From Comamonadaceae bacterium (lineage in GTDB: Bacteria > Pseudomonadota > Gammaproteobacteria > Burkholderiales > Burkholderiaceae_C): 64,000 nt of DNA. The stretch is taken from positions 62,001 through 126,000 of the forward strand of contig JAIXSQ010000014.1 of the NCBI GenBank assembly GCA_027484575.1, in the 5' to 3' direction. This document shows positions 18,865 through 27,319 of the stretch, piece by piece; the first letter of the stretch is position 1; each line of letters begins with the position of its first letter. The notes below the pieces were generated by a model, which searched no databases, was not told the DNA's origin, and saw only the letters and a program-made list of their open reading frames with translations. The translations under genes and the position numbers were made by a program.

Positions 18865-18933
18865 GGTTCTTGGATTCTGGGCCACGGAGCCGGGTGCGCT
18901 ATCCTCGCAACCCCTCACACCCCCCCGAGAGCG

Positions 18934-19851
18934 ATGGCAGTCTACAGCATGACCGGTTACGCCAGCGGCCAGCGCGAGCTGGGCGCGGCCGCGGCCGGGG
19001 CCGAGTCCCGTGGCACGGGAGCCGGCCGCCTCGGGCTGGAGATCCGCTCGGTCAACAGCCGCTTCCTGGACCTGGCCTTCAAGCTGTCCGAAGACCTGCG
19101 CCAGCACGAGCCAGCGCTGCGCGAACTGCTGCAGGGCCAGCTCAGGCGGGGCAAGGTCGAACTGCGCGCCTACCTCGAGTCGGGCGCCGACCAGGCGCTG
19201 CGCGAGCCGGGCCCGCGCGCGCTGCAGCGGCTGGCCTCCCTGCAGGACACCGTGCGCACCTGGCTGCCCGACGCCCGGCCGCTGTCGGTGGCCGACGTGC
19301 TGCGCCTGGGCACGGGCGAGGCGGCGGGCACCGCCGATCCCGGCCCCCTGCTGCTGGAGCTGGCGACGCAGGCGGTGGCCGACCTGCGCGAGGCCCGCGC
19401 CCGCGAGGGCGCCCGGCTGGCCGACATGCTCCTGGGTCACCTGCGCCAGCTGCGCGAGCTGGCCGCCCAGGCGGCGCCGCTGGTGCCGCAGCTGGTCGAG
19501 CAGCAGCGCGCCCGCTTCCTGGAGCGCTGGAACGAGGCCATGGGCCTGGCCGACGGCGGCGCCACCCCCGAGGCGGCCCAGGACCGCGCCCTGGCCGAGG
19601 CCACCGCGTTCGCGATCCGCATCGACGTGGCCGAGGAGCTCACGCGGCTGGCGGCGCACCTCGATGAGATCGAGCGGCTGGTCAAGAAGGGCGGCGACGT
19701 CGGCAAGCGGCTGGACTTCCTGATCCAGGAGCTGCACCGCGAGGCCAACACGCTGGGCTCCAAGTCGGCGGCCCTGGAGCTGACGCGCATCTCGGTGGAC
19801 ATGAAGGTCCTGGTCGAGCAGATGCGCGAGCAGGTGCAGAACATCGAATAA
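18934..19851 (+). CDS. yicC: YicC/YloC-family endoribonuclease
   Basis: A 305-residue member of the YicC family, shown in other bacteria to be an endoribonuclease. The start [13 protein letters not shown], the segment [17 protein letters not shown] and the C-terminal signature [25 protein letters not shown] are diagnostic. ATG 18934 is chosen because the conserved N terminus begins there. A -10-like TATCCT lies at 18900–18905. The gene reads into gmk after 13 bases, the usual neighbour in proteobacteria. Confidence 0.95.
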   Translation: MAVYSMTGYASGQRELGAAAAGAESRGTGAGRLGLEIRSVNSRFLDLAFKLSEDLRQHEPALRELLQGQLRRGKVELRAYLESGADQALREPGPRALQRLASLQDTVRTWLPDARPLSVADVLRLGTGEAAGTADPGPLLLELATQAVADLREARAREGARLADMLLGHLRQLRELAAQAAPLVPQLVEQQRARFLERWNEAMGLADGGATPEAAQDRALAEATAFAIRIDVAEELTRLAAHLDEIERLVKKGGDVGKRLDFLIQELHREANTLGSKSAALELTRISVDMKVLVEQMREQVQNIE

Positions 19852-19864
19852 GCGGAAGGCGCGC

Positions 19865-20485
19865 GTGGACTACCCCGGCAACCTGTTCGTCGTCGCAGCC
19901 CCCTCGGGCGCCGGCAAGTCCAGCCTGGTCAAGGCGTTGCGCGAGCTCGACTCGCAGGTGCAGCCGTCGGTCTCGCACACCACGCGCCCGCCGCGCGGGC
20001 AGGAAAAGCACGGCCGCGAGTACTTCTTCGTGTCCGAGGCCGAATTCGACCAGATGGTGCTGGCCGATGCCTTCGTCGAATGGGCGCACGTGCACGGCCG
20101 CCGCTATGGCACCTCCAAGAAGATGATCGAGGAGCGCATCACCCACGGCGCCGACGTGATCCTGGAGATCGACTACCAGGGCGCGCTGCAGATCAAGCGC
20201 ATCTTCACCAACGCGGTGCTGGTGTTCATCCTGCCGCCCAGCTGGGAGGAACTGCGCTCGCGGCTGCAGAACCGGGGCGAGGACGCGCCCGAGGTGATCG
20301 AGCTGCGGATGAAGAACGCGGCCGAGGAGATGGCCAAGGCGCCGGAATTCGACTTCGTTATAATCAACGAGCTTTTCGAACGCGCCCTGTTCGACCTCAA
20401 GGCGATCGTTCATGCCCAGCGGCTGAAGTATTCCGCCCAGCGCCGGGCCCGCGCCGACACCTTCCAGGCGCTGCGCATCGCCTGA
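19865..20485 (+). CDS. gmk: Guanylate kinase
   Basis: A 206-residue kinase converting GMP to GDP. The P-loop [14 protein letters not shown] and the GMP-binding [17 protein letters not shown] are present, then [13 protein letters not shown] and the lid. The start is GTG 19865, whose context fits the family N terminus. It is followed after 24 bases by rpoZ. A perfect TATAAT occurs inside its 3' end (20359–20364) and may serve rpoZ. Confidence 0.97.
   Translation: MDYPGNLFVVAAPSGAGKSSLVKALRELDSQVQPSVSHTTRPPRGQEKHGREYFFVSEAEFDQMVLADAFVEWAHVHGRRYGTSKKMIEERITHGADVILEIDYQGALQIKRIFTNAVLVFILPPSWEELRSRLQNRGEDAPEVIELRMKNAAEEMAKAPEFDFVIINELFERALFDLKAIVHAQRLKYSAQRRARADTFQALRIA
20359..20364 (+). promoter_or_regulatory. 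TATAAT box inside gmk, possible rpoZ-spoT promoter
   Basis: A consensus -10 hexamer within the gmk coding sequence, 146 bases before the rpoZ start. No matching -35 is obvious. In a 70% GC genome a perfect TATAAT is rare by chance, but it also encodes part of the conserved VIINELF segment, so the protein sequence alone could explain it. Confidence 0.3.
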
Positions 20486-20509
20486 CCCCCACCCGAGAGA
20501 GTTGCCCAC

Positions 20510-20713
20510 ATGGCCCGCATCACCGTCGAAGACTGCCTCGCGAAGATCCCCAACCGCTTCCAGCTGGTGTTGGCCGCGACCTACCGCGCCCGCATGCTGA
20601 GCCAGGGCCACGCGCCCAAGATCGAGAGCAAGAACAAGCCGGGCGTCACCGCCCTGCGCGAGATCGCCGACGGCAAGGTGGGCCTGGAGATGCTCAAGAA
20701 AGTCCCCGGCTGA
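20510..20713 (+). CDS. rpoZ: RNA polymerase omega subunit
   Basis: A 67-residue omega subunit, which helps assemble RNA polymerase and forms part of a ppGpp site. The N terminus [20 protein letters not shown] is diagnostic, with the [17 protein letters not shown] segment following. It is shorter than the 91-residue E. coli protein, as is usual in Burkholderiales. A good ribosome site (GAGAG) precedes it and a Rho-independent terminator follows about 90 bases on. Confidence 0.97.
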   Translation: MARITVEDCLAKIPNRFQLVLAATYRARMLSQGHAPKIESKNKPGVTALREIADGKVGLEMLKKVPG

Positions 20714-20730
20714 GCGCAGCCGGGCCGGGC

Positions 20731-20750
20731 ATCTCCGCGCAGGCGGGGAT
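20731..20750. repeat. REP-like extragenic palindrome (atctccgc-gcag-gcggggat)
   Basis: An imperfect 8-bp palindrome with a 4-base loop in the gap between rpoZ and spoT, flanked by gatccacg. Read on the minus strand it is of the 'ggatccccgcctgcgcggagat' kind, a repeat often seen between genes in Burkholderiales and other proteobacteria. Only one clear copy is seen in this window. Confidence 0.55.
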
Positions 20751-20801
20751 CCACGCGCCGCCACGGCACGGCATCCCCCGCGGGCTGCCGCCCCCCTGAA
20801 C

Positions 20802-20832
20802 AAAGCACCGCACCGCGGTGCTTTTCGTTTTT
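20802..20832 (+). terminator. Rho-independent terminator after rpoZ
   Basis: A perfect 10-bp stem aaagcaccgc / gcggtgcttt with loop acc, followed by tcgtttttc. It lies about 90 bases after rpoZ and 46 bases before the spoT start, so spoT probably has a separate promoter or depends on read-through. Confidence 0.88.
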
Positions 20833-20877
20833 CCGCAAGCAGGGCAAGGAGCCTTGCGGCTACAGTCAGGCGTTCCG

Positions 20878-23148
20878 ATGAGTGCCGTGCTCCCCCCCGC
20901 CACCGGCAAGGGCCCGCGCCCCAAGGCGCCCCAGGCCAGCCCGGCGGCTGCCAATGCGGCGGCCGCCAGCTTCGCCGCGCTCACCGCGCGGCTCGACTAC
21001 CTCGAGCCGGCCGACATCGAGCAGGTGCGGCAGGCCTACCGCTTCGCCGACGAGGCCCACCTGGGCCAGATGCGCGCCAGCGGCGAGCCGTACATCACCC
21101 ACCCCATCGCCGTTGCCGCGCAGTGCGCCGAGTGGAAGCTCGATGCGCAGGCGCTGATGGCCGCGCTGCTGCACGACGCCATCGAGGACTGCGGCGTGAC
21201 CAAGCCGCAGCTGATCGAGCGCTTCGGCGCCCCGGTCGCCGAGCTGGTGGATGGGCTGACCAAGCTGGACAAGCTGCAGTTCAACACCCGCGAGGAAGGC
21301 CAGGCCGAGTCGTTCCGCAAGATGCTGCTGGCCATGGCGCGCGACGTGCGCGTCATCCTGGTCAAGCTGGCCGACCGCAGCCACAACATGCGCACGCTCG
21401 ACGACGTGCCGCGCGCCAAGTGGTCGCGGATCTCGCGCGAGACCCTGGACATCTACGCCCCGATCGCCCACCGGCTGGGCCTGAACGCCACCTACCGCGA
21501 GCTGCAGGAGCTGGCGTTCCGCCACCTGTGCCCGTGGCGGCACGGCGTGCTCGAGAAGGCCGTCTCGCGCGCGCGCAGCCGCCGGCGCGACCTGATCCAG
21601 AAGGTGCAGCGCGAGGTCGAGCAGGCCTTCGAGGCCGCCGGCATGCAGGTGCGCATCGCCGGGCGCGAGAAGACGCTGTTCTCGATCTACAAGAAGATGG
21701 ACGAGAAGCACCTGTCGTTCGCGCAGGTCACCGACATCTACGGCTTCCGCCTGATCGTGCCGGGCGTGATCGACTGCTACACGGCGCTGGGCATCCTGCA
21801 CCAGATGTACAAGCCGGTGCCGGGCCGCTTCAAGGACCACATCGCGATCCCCAAGGTCAACGGCTACCAGTCGCTGCACACCACGCTGGTGGGGCCGTCG
21901 GGCGTGAACGTCGAGTTCCAGATGCGCACCGAGGCCATGCACGTGGTGGCCGAATCGGGCGTGGCCGCGCACTGGCTGTACAAGGCCGACGACGCGGGCG
22001 GCGACACGGCCGAGCGGCTGGGCACCAAGTGGCTGCAGTCGCTGCTGGACATCCAGCACGAGACGCGCGACGCCGCCGAGTTCTGGGACCACGTCAAGAT
22101 CGACCTGTTCCCCGACGCGGTCTACGTGTTCACGCCCAAGAGCCAGATCATGGCGATGCCCCGCGGGGCCACGGTGGTCGACTTCGCCTACGCGATCCAC
22201 AGCAACATCGGCGACCGCACCGTGGCCGCCAAGATCAACGGCGAGCAGGTGCCGCTGCGCACCGAGCTGAAGAACGGCGACGTGGTCGAGGTGGTCACGG
22301 CCGACTTCTCCACGCCCAATCCGGCCTGGCTGGGCTTCGTGCGCACCGGCCGGGCCCGCTCGAAGATCCGGCACCACCTCAAGTCGCTCGAGCAGGGCCA
22401 GGCGCAGGAACTGGGCGAGAAGCTGCTGGCGCAGGCGCTGCGCGCCGAGGGCATCGAGCAGCTGCCCGGCGACGAGCCGGCCGCCCAGCCGCTGTGGGAC
22501 AAGCTGCTGCGCTTCACGGGCAGCCGCAGCCGCCCCGAGCTGCTGGTGGACCTGGGCCTGGGCAAGCGCATCGCCGGCATCGTGGCCAAGCGGCTGGTCC
22601 ACCTGCTGGCCGAGCAGGGCGCGCGGCCCGATGCGCTGCTGCTCACCCGCGAGCGCTTCACCGCGCACGAGACCGTGTCGCAGGGCGGCGTGGTGCTGGA
22701 CGGCAGCGAGAACGCCTCGGTGCAGTTCGCCACGTGCTGCCGCCCCGTGCCGGGCGATCCCATCGTGGGCTACCTGGGCCGCGGCGAGGGCCTGGTGGTG
22801 CACGCCGAGGACTGCCAGGTCGCGCGCCGGCTGCAGCACAAGGACGCCGAGCGCTTCATCAAGGTCGAGTGGGCCGACGAGCCGGTGCGCCCGTTCGAGG
22901 CCCGCGTGCTGGTCACCGTGGCCAACGGCAAGGGCGTGCTCGCCCGCGTGGCCTCGGCCCTGGCCAGCGTCGAGGCCGACATCACCCACGTCGAGATGGA
23001 CGACGAGCGCACCCAGGATGCGACCGACCTGCGCGTCCTCGTCGCGGTGCGCGACCGCCAGCACCTGGACGCGGTGCTGCGCACGCTCAAGCGCACGCCC
23101 TCGGTGATGCGGGCGCAGCGCCTGCGCGCGGGCCGCTCGGGCGACTGA
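20878..23148 (+). CDS. spoT: Bifunctional (p)ppGpp synthetase/hydrolase SpoT
   Basis: A 756-residue Rel/SpoT protein controlling the stringent response. Domains in order: HD hydrolase (HDAIEDCGV near residue 100), synthetase (DIYGFRLIVPG and HIAIPKVNGYQSLHTT), TGS (FTPKSQIMAMPRGATVVDFAYAIH begins near 420), a helical/zinc-finger region with CCRPVPGDPIVGY, and a C-terminal ACT domain. The HDxxED hydrolase motif is intact, so it should both make and degrade (p)ppGpp. ATG 20878 is preferred over 20818, which lies in the terminator. Its neighbour rpoZ encodes part of a ppGpp-binding site on RNA polymerase. Confidence 0.96.
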   Translation: MSAVLPPATGKGPRPKAPQASPAAANAAAASFAALTARLDYLEPADIEQVRQAYRFADEAHLGQMRASGEPYITHPIAVAAQCAEWKLDAQALMAALLHDAIEDCGVTKPQLIERFGAPVAELVDGLTKLDKLQFNTREEGQAESFRKMLLAMARDVRVILVKLADRSHNMRTLDDVPRAKWSRISRETLDIYAPIAHRLGLNATYRELQELAFRHLCPWRHGVLEKAVSRARSRRRDLIQKVQREVEQAFEAAGMQVRIAGREKTLFSIYKKMDEKHLSFAQVTDIYGFRLIVPGVIDCYTALGILHQMYKPVPGRFKDHIAIPKVNGYQSLHTTLVGPSGVNVEFQMRTEAMHVVAESGVAAHWLYKADDAGGDTAERLGTKWLQSLLDIQHETRDAAEFWDHVKIDLFPDAVYVFTPKSQIMAMPRGATVVDFAYAIHSNIGDRTVAAKINGEQVPLRTELKNGDVVEVVTADFSTPNPAWLGFVRTGRARSKIRHHLKSLEQGQAQELGEKLLAQALRAEGIEQLPGDEPAAQPLWDKLLRFTGSRSRPELLVDLGLGKRIAGIVAKRLVHLLAEQGARPDALLLTRERFTAHETVSQGGVVLDGSENASVQFATCCRPVPGDPIVGYLGRGEGLVVHAEDCQVARRLQHKDAERFIKVEWADEPVRPFEARVLVTVANGKGVLARVASALASVEADITHVEMDDERTQDATDLRVLVAVRDRQHLDAVLRTLKRTPSVMRAQRLRAGRSGD

Positions 23149-23161
23149 ACGCCGCCGGCGC

Positions 23162-23728
23162 TCAGGCGGGCGCGCCGGGGGCCGGGTAGCGCACCTCCAG
23201 CACCTCGATCTCCTGCACGCCGGCCGGCGTGACCAGCTTGACCGTGTCGCCCTCGTGGGCCTTGAGCAGGGCCCGCGCCACCGGCGAGATCCAGCTGACC
23301 TGGCCGCGCAGGCTGTCGGCCTCGTCGATCCCGACGATGGTGATGCTGCGCTCCTCGCCCGACGGCTCGGCATAGGTCACGGTCGCGCCGAAGAACACCT
23401 GCGTGCTGCCGTGGTGCAGCGTGGGATCGGCCACCTCGGCGATCTCCAGCCGCTTGGTCAGGAACCGGATGCGGCGGTCGATCTCGCGCAGCCGCTTCTT
23501 GCCGTACAGGTAGTCGCCGTTCTCCGAGCGGTCGCCGTTGCTGGCCGCCCAGTGCACCACCTCGACGACCTTGGGCCGCTCGTCGTCGATCAGCTGCAGC
23601 AGCTCCGCCCGCAGCCGCGCATAGCCCTGGGGCGTGATGTAGTTGCGGCCGCCCGCCGGCAGCGGCGGCAGGCCCGCGTCCTCGTCCTCGTCGTCGCCAT
23701 CGGTCTCGCGCGTGAAGGCCTTGCTCAT
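23162..23728 (-). CDS. greB: Transcription elongation factor GreB
   Basis: A 188-residue Gre factor that restarts backtracked RNA polymerase by stimulating transcript cleavage. An acidic N-terminal extension precedes the coiled coil (NYITPQGYARLRAELLQL); the tip region has DRSENGDYLYGKKRLREIDRRI with the acidic residues required for cleavage, and the C-terminal FKBP-like domain ends with LEVRYPAP. The tip sequence and the ITPQG start fit GreB better than GreA. It is convergent with spoT, with a 13-base gap and no terminator visible. Confidence 0.93.
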   Translation of the reverse strand: MSKAFTRETDGDDEDEDAGLPPLPAGGRNYITPQGYARLRAELLQLIDDERPKVVEVVHWAASNGDRSENGDYLYGKKRLREIDRRIRFLTKRLEIAEVADPTLHHGSTQVFFGATVTYAEPSGEERSITIVGIDEADSLRGQVSWISPVARALLKAHEGDTVKLVTPAGVQEIEVLEVRYPAPGAPA

Positions 23729-23785
23729 GGCCGCCGAGCATAGCGGCGGGCCTGCCGCCCCGCGGCCGCGGGCCGCCCCGGCGCA

Positions 23786-23810
23786 CGGTCGGGCGCAGGC
23801 CCGCTCCTAC
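23786..23810 (-). repeat. GTAG-type REP element
   Basis: Read on the minus strand, GTAGGAGCGGGCCTGCGCCCGACCG: a GTAG head followed by an imperfect GC-rich palindrome (GCGGGC..GCCCG), the form of REP sequences mobilised by RAYT transposases in Pseudomonas, Xanthomonas and relatives. It lies in the 180-base gap between greB and a hypothetical gene. No RAYT gene is in this window. Confidence 0.55.
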
Positions 23811-23908
23811 AGCGCACCCGGCCTTTGGCGGACGGCCGCCACGGCCGCGGTTCGTGAACATCGGCGGTCCATGACCCGCATCCCCACGAGACGCGCCGGG
23901 AGCCCCGG

Positions 23909-24646
23909 ATGACCCTGGCCGCCGCCACCCAGGGCCGACCCGCCGCCGGCGCGCAACGCCGCGCCCGCACGCCGGCCGAGGCGGCCCGCTACGGGGTGCT
24001 GCGGCGGCTGGCACCCGCCCTCAAGCACGACATGGTCGTGCACCTGCAGGCCATCGCAATGCTGGCCGAGGTGCTCACCGCCCGGCTGGAGCGGGGCACG
24101 CCGGCGCCGGCCGACTTCGAGGCGAGCATCTCCAAGATGAACCGGCTGGCGCGCGAAGCGGTGCTGACCTGCCTGAAGGTGGCGGCGTGGATCGCGCCGT
24201 CGGAGGAGGAGACCATCCACCTGCGCGAGGGCGTGGACGACTGCGTGGCCCTGCTGCGCAGCGGCTTCAACTTCCGCGGCTGCGGCATCGACAACCGCGT
24301 GCCCGACAGCGACTTCGAGGTCTCGCGCGTCGCGCTGCGCTACCTGGTGCCGGCCGCGCTGATCGCCCTGGCCGACGAGATGCAGGGACCGGGCGAACTC
24401 CTGCTGACCGCCGAGGTGGCCGGCGGCACGGCCGTGTTCACCGGCCGCTGCACGCCGCATCCGCCGGAGGACGGCGCCGGCATCGACGCCATCGCCTCCC
24501 TGCCCGCCTACCGGGCGATCGACTGGGCGGACGTCGAGGCGCTGGCCGCCGCCGAACAGGTCGAGCTGCTGCGGGCGCCGGGCGAGGTGGTGCTGCGCCT
24601 GCCGCGCATGGTGGCCACGGGACCGCTGCAGATCGCGCCCGTCTGA
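23909..24646 (+). CDS. Histidine-kinase-like protein, degenerate
   Basis: A 245-residue soluble protein that I can place only loosely. Residues 30–60 (LRRLAPALKHDMVVHLQAIAMLAEVL) look like a dimerisation/phosphoacceptor helix with a histidine in the KHD position, followed by a second helix and a region where an ATPase domain would be expected. The ATPase N, G1 and G2 boxes are not recognisable, so kinase activity is unlikely. It could be a phosphotransfer or scaffold protein. The ATG at 23909 is the first after the REP-containing gap. Downstream, convergent, is a GGDEF/EAL gene. Confidence 0.6.
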   Translation: MTLAAATQGRPAAGAQRRARTPAEAARYGVLRRLAPALKHDMVVHLQAIAMLAEVLTARLERGTPAPADFEASISKMNRLAREAVLTCLKVAAWIAPSEEETIHLREGVDDCVALLRSGFNFRGCGIDNRVPDSDFEVSRVALRYLVPAALIALADEMQGPGELLLTAEVAGGTAVFTGRCTPHPPEDGAGIDAIASLPAYRAIDWADVEALAAAEQVELLRAPGEVVLRLPRMVATGPLQIAPV

Positions 24647-24683
24647 GCGCCGGCGCCGCGCCCGCGCGGCAGCGGCGCCCTGC

Positions 24684-27119
24684 TCACGCTTCAGTGAGCG
24701 CCAGGTAGCGGTCGCACCAGTCCTCCAGCTGCGCCAGGGGCAGCGGCCGGCAGTACAGGTAGCCCTGGTAGGAGGTGCAGCCGTGGCGCAGCAGCCAGTC
24801 GCGCTGGGCCTCGGTCTCCACGCCTTCCGCGATCACGTCCAGGTCCAGGCTGTGCGCCAGGTTGATCACCGTGCGCGCGATGGCCGCGTCGTTCGCGTCG
24901 GTCAGCAGGTCCTTGACGAACTCGCGGTCGATCTTCAGCTGGTCCAGCGGCAGCCGCTTGAGGTAGGACAGCGAGGAGTAGCCGATGCCGAAGTCGTCGA
25001 GCGACAGCGACACGCCCATCTCCTTGAGGCTGCCCATCTTGGCGATGGTCACGTCGATGCCGTCGGCCAGCAGGCTCTCGGTGAGTTCGAGCTTGAGCTT
25101 GCTGGGCTCGATCCCCGCGGCGGCGATCGCCTGCATCACGTCGTCGACGAACTCGGGATGCCGGAACTGCCGCACGCTCACGTTCACCGCGATGGTCAGC
25201 GCGCGCCGCTCCGGGCGCGACGACCAGGCGGCGATCTGCGCGCAGGCGGCATCCAGCACCCAGCGCCCGATCGGCAGGATCAGCGAACTCTCCTCGGCGG
25301 CGGGGATGAACTGGTCGGGCGCGACCTTGCCGCGGGTGGGATGCTGCCAGCGCAGCAGGGCCTCGACGCCGAGCAGCCGCCCGTCGGCCGCCACCTGCGG
25401 CTGGTAGTCGATGTGGAACTGGCCCTCCCGCCAAGCCTGGCGCAGGTCGGCGGCCAGCGTGGCATTGGCGGTGACCACGGCCTGCATCTCGGGATCGAAG
25501 AAGCAGACCGCGTTGCGGCCCGAGGCCTTGGCCTGGTACATGGCCATGTCGGCCTGCTTGAGCAGTTCGCTGACGGTGCGCTGGTCGTTGCCGAACAGCG
25601 TGACGCCGATGCTGCAGGTGCTGTGGTGCAGGTAGCCGGGCAGCACGTAGGGCTCGCCCAGCGTGGCCAGGATGCGCTCGGCCACCACGCGCGCGCCCAC
25701 CGCGGGATCCAGCGGCTTGTCGCCGCGGTTCTCCAGCAGGATCACGAATTCGTCGCCGCCCAGCCGGGCCACGGTGTCGCCCTTGGCCACGCACGAGCGC
25801 AGGCGCTCGGCCACCAGCTGCAGCAGCAGGTCGCCCTTGGCATGGCCCAGGGTGTCGTTCAGCACCTTGAAGTTGTCCAGGTCGATGAACATCAGCGCGC
25901 CCTGGCGCGGCCGGCGGGGATCGGCCAGCGCGGCATGCAGCCGGTCCATCAGCAGCGCCCGGTTGGGCAGGCGGGTCAGGCCGTCGTAGAAGGCCAGGTG
26001 CTGGATCTTCTCCTCGGCCAGCTTGCGCTCGGTCACGTCGCGGCCCACCGCCACCCAGTGGGTGAGTTTGCGCTGCTTGTCCCACACCGGCGAGACGTCC
26101 AGGTCGACCCAGTAGGGCTCGCCGTCCTTGCGGTAGTTGATCAGGTCGACCCGCGCGGGCTTCCACTCCTCCAGCGCCGCACGCACCTGGTCGAGCGCGC
26201 GGCGTTGCGTGTTGGGGCCCTGCAGGAAGCGCGGCGAGCGGCCGATCACCTCCTCGCGCGCGTAGCCGGTGCGGCGCTCGAAGGCCTCGTTGACGAACAC
26301 GATGCGCGGGCCCGGCTCGCTGAACGGCCCGGCCTCCGTGATGATCACGATGTCGTTCAGCCGCGAGATGCTGCCCTCGAGCAGCCGCAGCTGCTCCTGC
26401 ACGCGGCGGCGCTCGGTGACGTCGGCCAGGTGCAGGGCCATGCCGCCGGCGAAGGGGAAGCCGCGCGCCTCGAGCCAGCGCGCCAGCCGGGCATCGAGCT
26501 CCTCCACCGCCAGCTCGGTGCCGCCCTCGCAGGCGGCGCGGAACCGCTCCTCCAGCCGCAGTCGCACGGTCTTCTGGAAGCTGCTCCAGAACCGCCGCCC
26601 CAGCAGCGCGCGGCTGTCGGCGCCCAGCAGGCGCTCGGCGGTCTCGTTCAGGTAGGTGTAGTGCCCGTTGCCGTCGACGGTGGCGAAGGCCTCCGCCCCG
26701 GCCAGCGCGGCGCCCATGCGCACCAGGGCGCCGGCACGCCCGCCGGGCGGCACGATCTCCTGCACGACCCCGCGCAGCCCGGTGATGCCGCCGCCGGCGT
26801 CACGCACCGGCTCGGCCAGCACCCGTACCCAGGCGCGGCGGCCGTCGGCGCGCAGGATCTGCGCTTCCTGGTCCAGGGTGTCGCCGTCGCGTGCGCAGGC
26901 CGCCAGCAGCGGTTCCAGCCGGGCCCGCCATTCGGGCGCCAGGTGGGCCAGCGGCTCGGCCGGCACATACCCGGGCGGCTGCCCGTGCAGCGCCGCCAGC
27001 CGGGGCGACCAGGCCAGCTGGCCGGTGGCGAGCTCCAGCTGCCAGCTGCCCATGGCCCCCGCCCGCTCGAGCATGGCGGGCAGGCCCGGGTCTTCGGGCA
27101 GCGGTGGGGGACGGTGCAT
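24684..27119 (-). CDS. PAS-GGDEF-EAL cyclic-di-GMP signalling protein
   Basis: An 811-residue soluble protein. Three PAS-type regions cover about 15–120, 130–235 and 245–365; the third has a LOV-like core GRSPRFLQGPNT (293–304) in which the photoactive cysteine position is proline. The diguanylate cyclase domain has an intact GGDEF at 454–458; the inhibitory RxxD site five residues upstream reads AKGD, losing the arginine. The phosphodiesterase domain is intact: GVEALLRW (584–591), LELTES, LDDFGIGYSSL, LKIDREFV, AEGVET. Both c-di-GMP synthesis and degradation are therefore possible. ATG 27119 gives a sensible N terminus; the frame stays open upstream. Confidence 0.92.
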   Translation of the reverse strand: MHRPPPLPEDPGLPAMLERAGAMGSWQLELATGQLAWSPRLAALHGQPPGYVPAEPLAHLAPEWRARLEPLLAACARDGDTLDQEAQILRADGRRAWVRVLAEPVRDAGGGITGLRGVVQEIVPPGGRAGALVRMGAALAGAEAFATVDGNGHYTYLNETAERLLGADSRALLGRRFWSSFQKTVRLRLEERFRAACEGGTELAVEELDARLARWLEARGFPFAGGMALHLADVTERRRVQEQLRLLEGSISRLNDIVIITEAGPFSEPGPRIVFVNEAFERRTGYAREEVIGRSPRFLQGPNTQRRALDQVRAALEEWKPARVDLINYRKDGEPYWVDLDVSPVWDKQRKLTHWVAVGRDVTERKLAEEKIQHLAFYDGLTRLPNRALLMDRLHAALADPRRPRQGALMFIDLDNFKVLNDTLGHAKGDLLLQLVAERLRSCVAKGDTVARLGGDEFVILLENRGDKPLDPAVGARVVAERILATLGEPYVLPGYLHHSTCSIGVTLFGNDQRTVSELLKQADMAMYQAKASGRNAVCFFDPEMQAVVTANATLAADLRQAWREGQFHIDYQPQVAADGRLLGVEALLRWQHPTRGKVAPDQFIPAAEESSLILPIGRWVLDAACAQIAAWSSRPERRALTIAVNVSVRQFRHPEFVDDVMQAIAAAGIEPSKLKLELTESLLADGIDVTIAKMGSLKEMGVSLSLDDFGIGYSSLSYLKRLPLDQLKIDREFVKDLLTDANDAAIARTVINLAHSLDLDVIAEGVETEAQRDWLLRHGCTSYQGYLYCRPLPLAQLEDWCDRYLALTEA

Positions 27120-27203
27120 GCGGGGCTGGGCGTGGGAACGGCTGGGCGACGGCGCGGTGGCACCGGTTGCGGCGCCATCGTAGTGGCCCCGTTGCCGGCG
27201 CCC

Positions 27204-27221
27204 GGTAGGCGATGTCCTACC
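27204..27221. promoter_or_regulatory. Palindrome in the divergent promoter region (ggtagg-N6-cctacc)
   Basis: A perfect 6-bp inverted repeat spaced by 6 bases, in the 200-base gap between the divergent GGDEF/EAL gene and the kinase-like gene. A dyad of this size centred between two divergent signalling genes could be an operator. I cannot name the regulator. Confidence 0.4.
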
Positions 27222-27319
27222 CGCGTATGGGTCAAGCACGCAACTGCCGAGCCACACCCGCGTGTCTAGAGTGGTCACGACTGCAACATCCGCTCACCAA
27301 TCCCCGCCCCGGAACCGCC

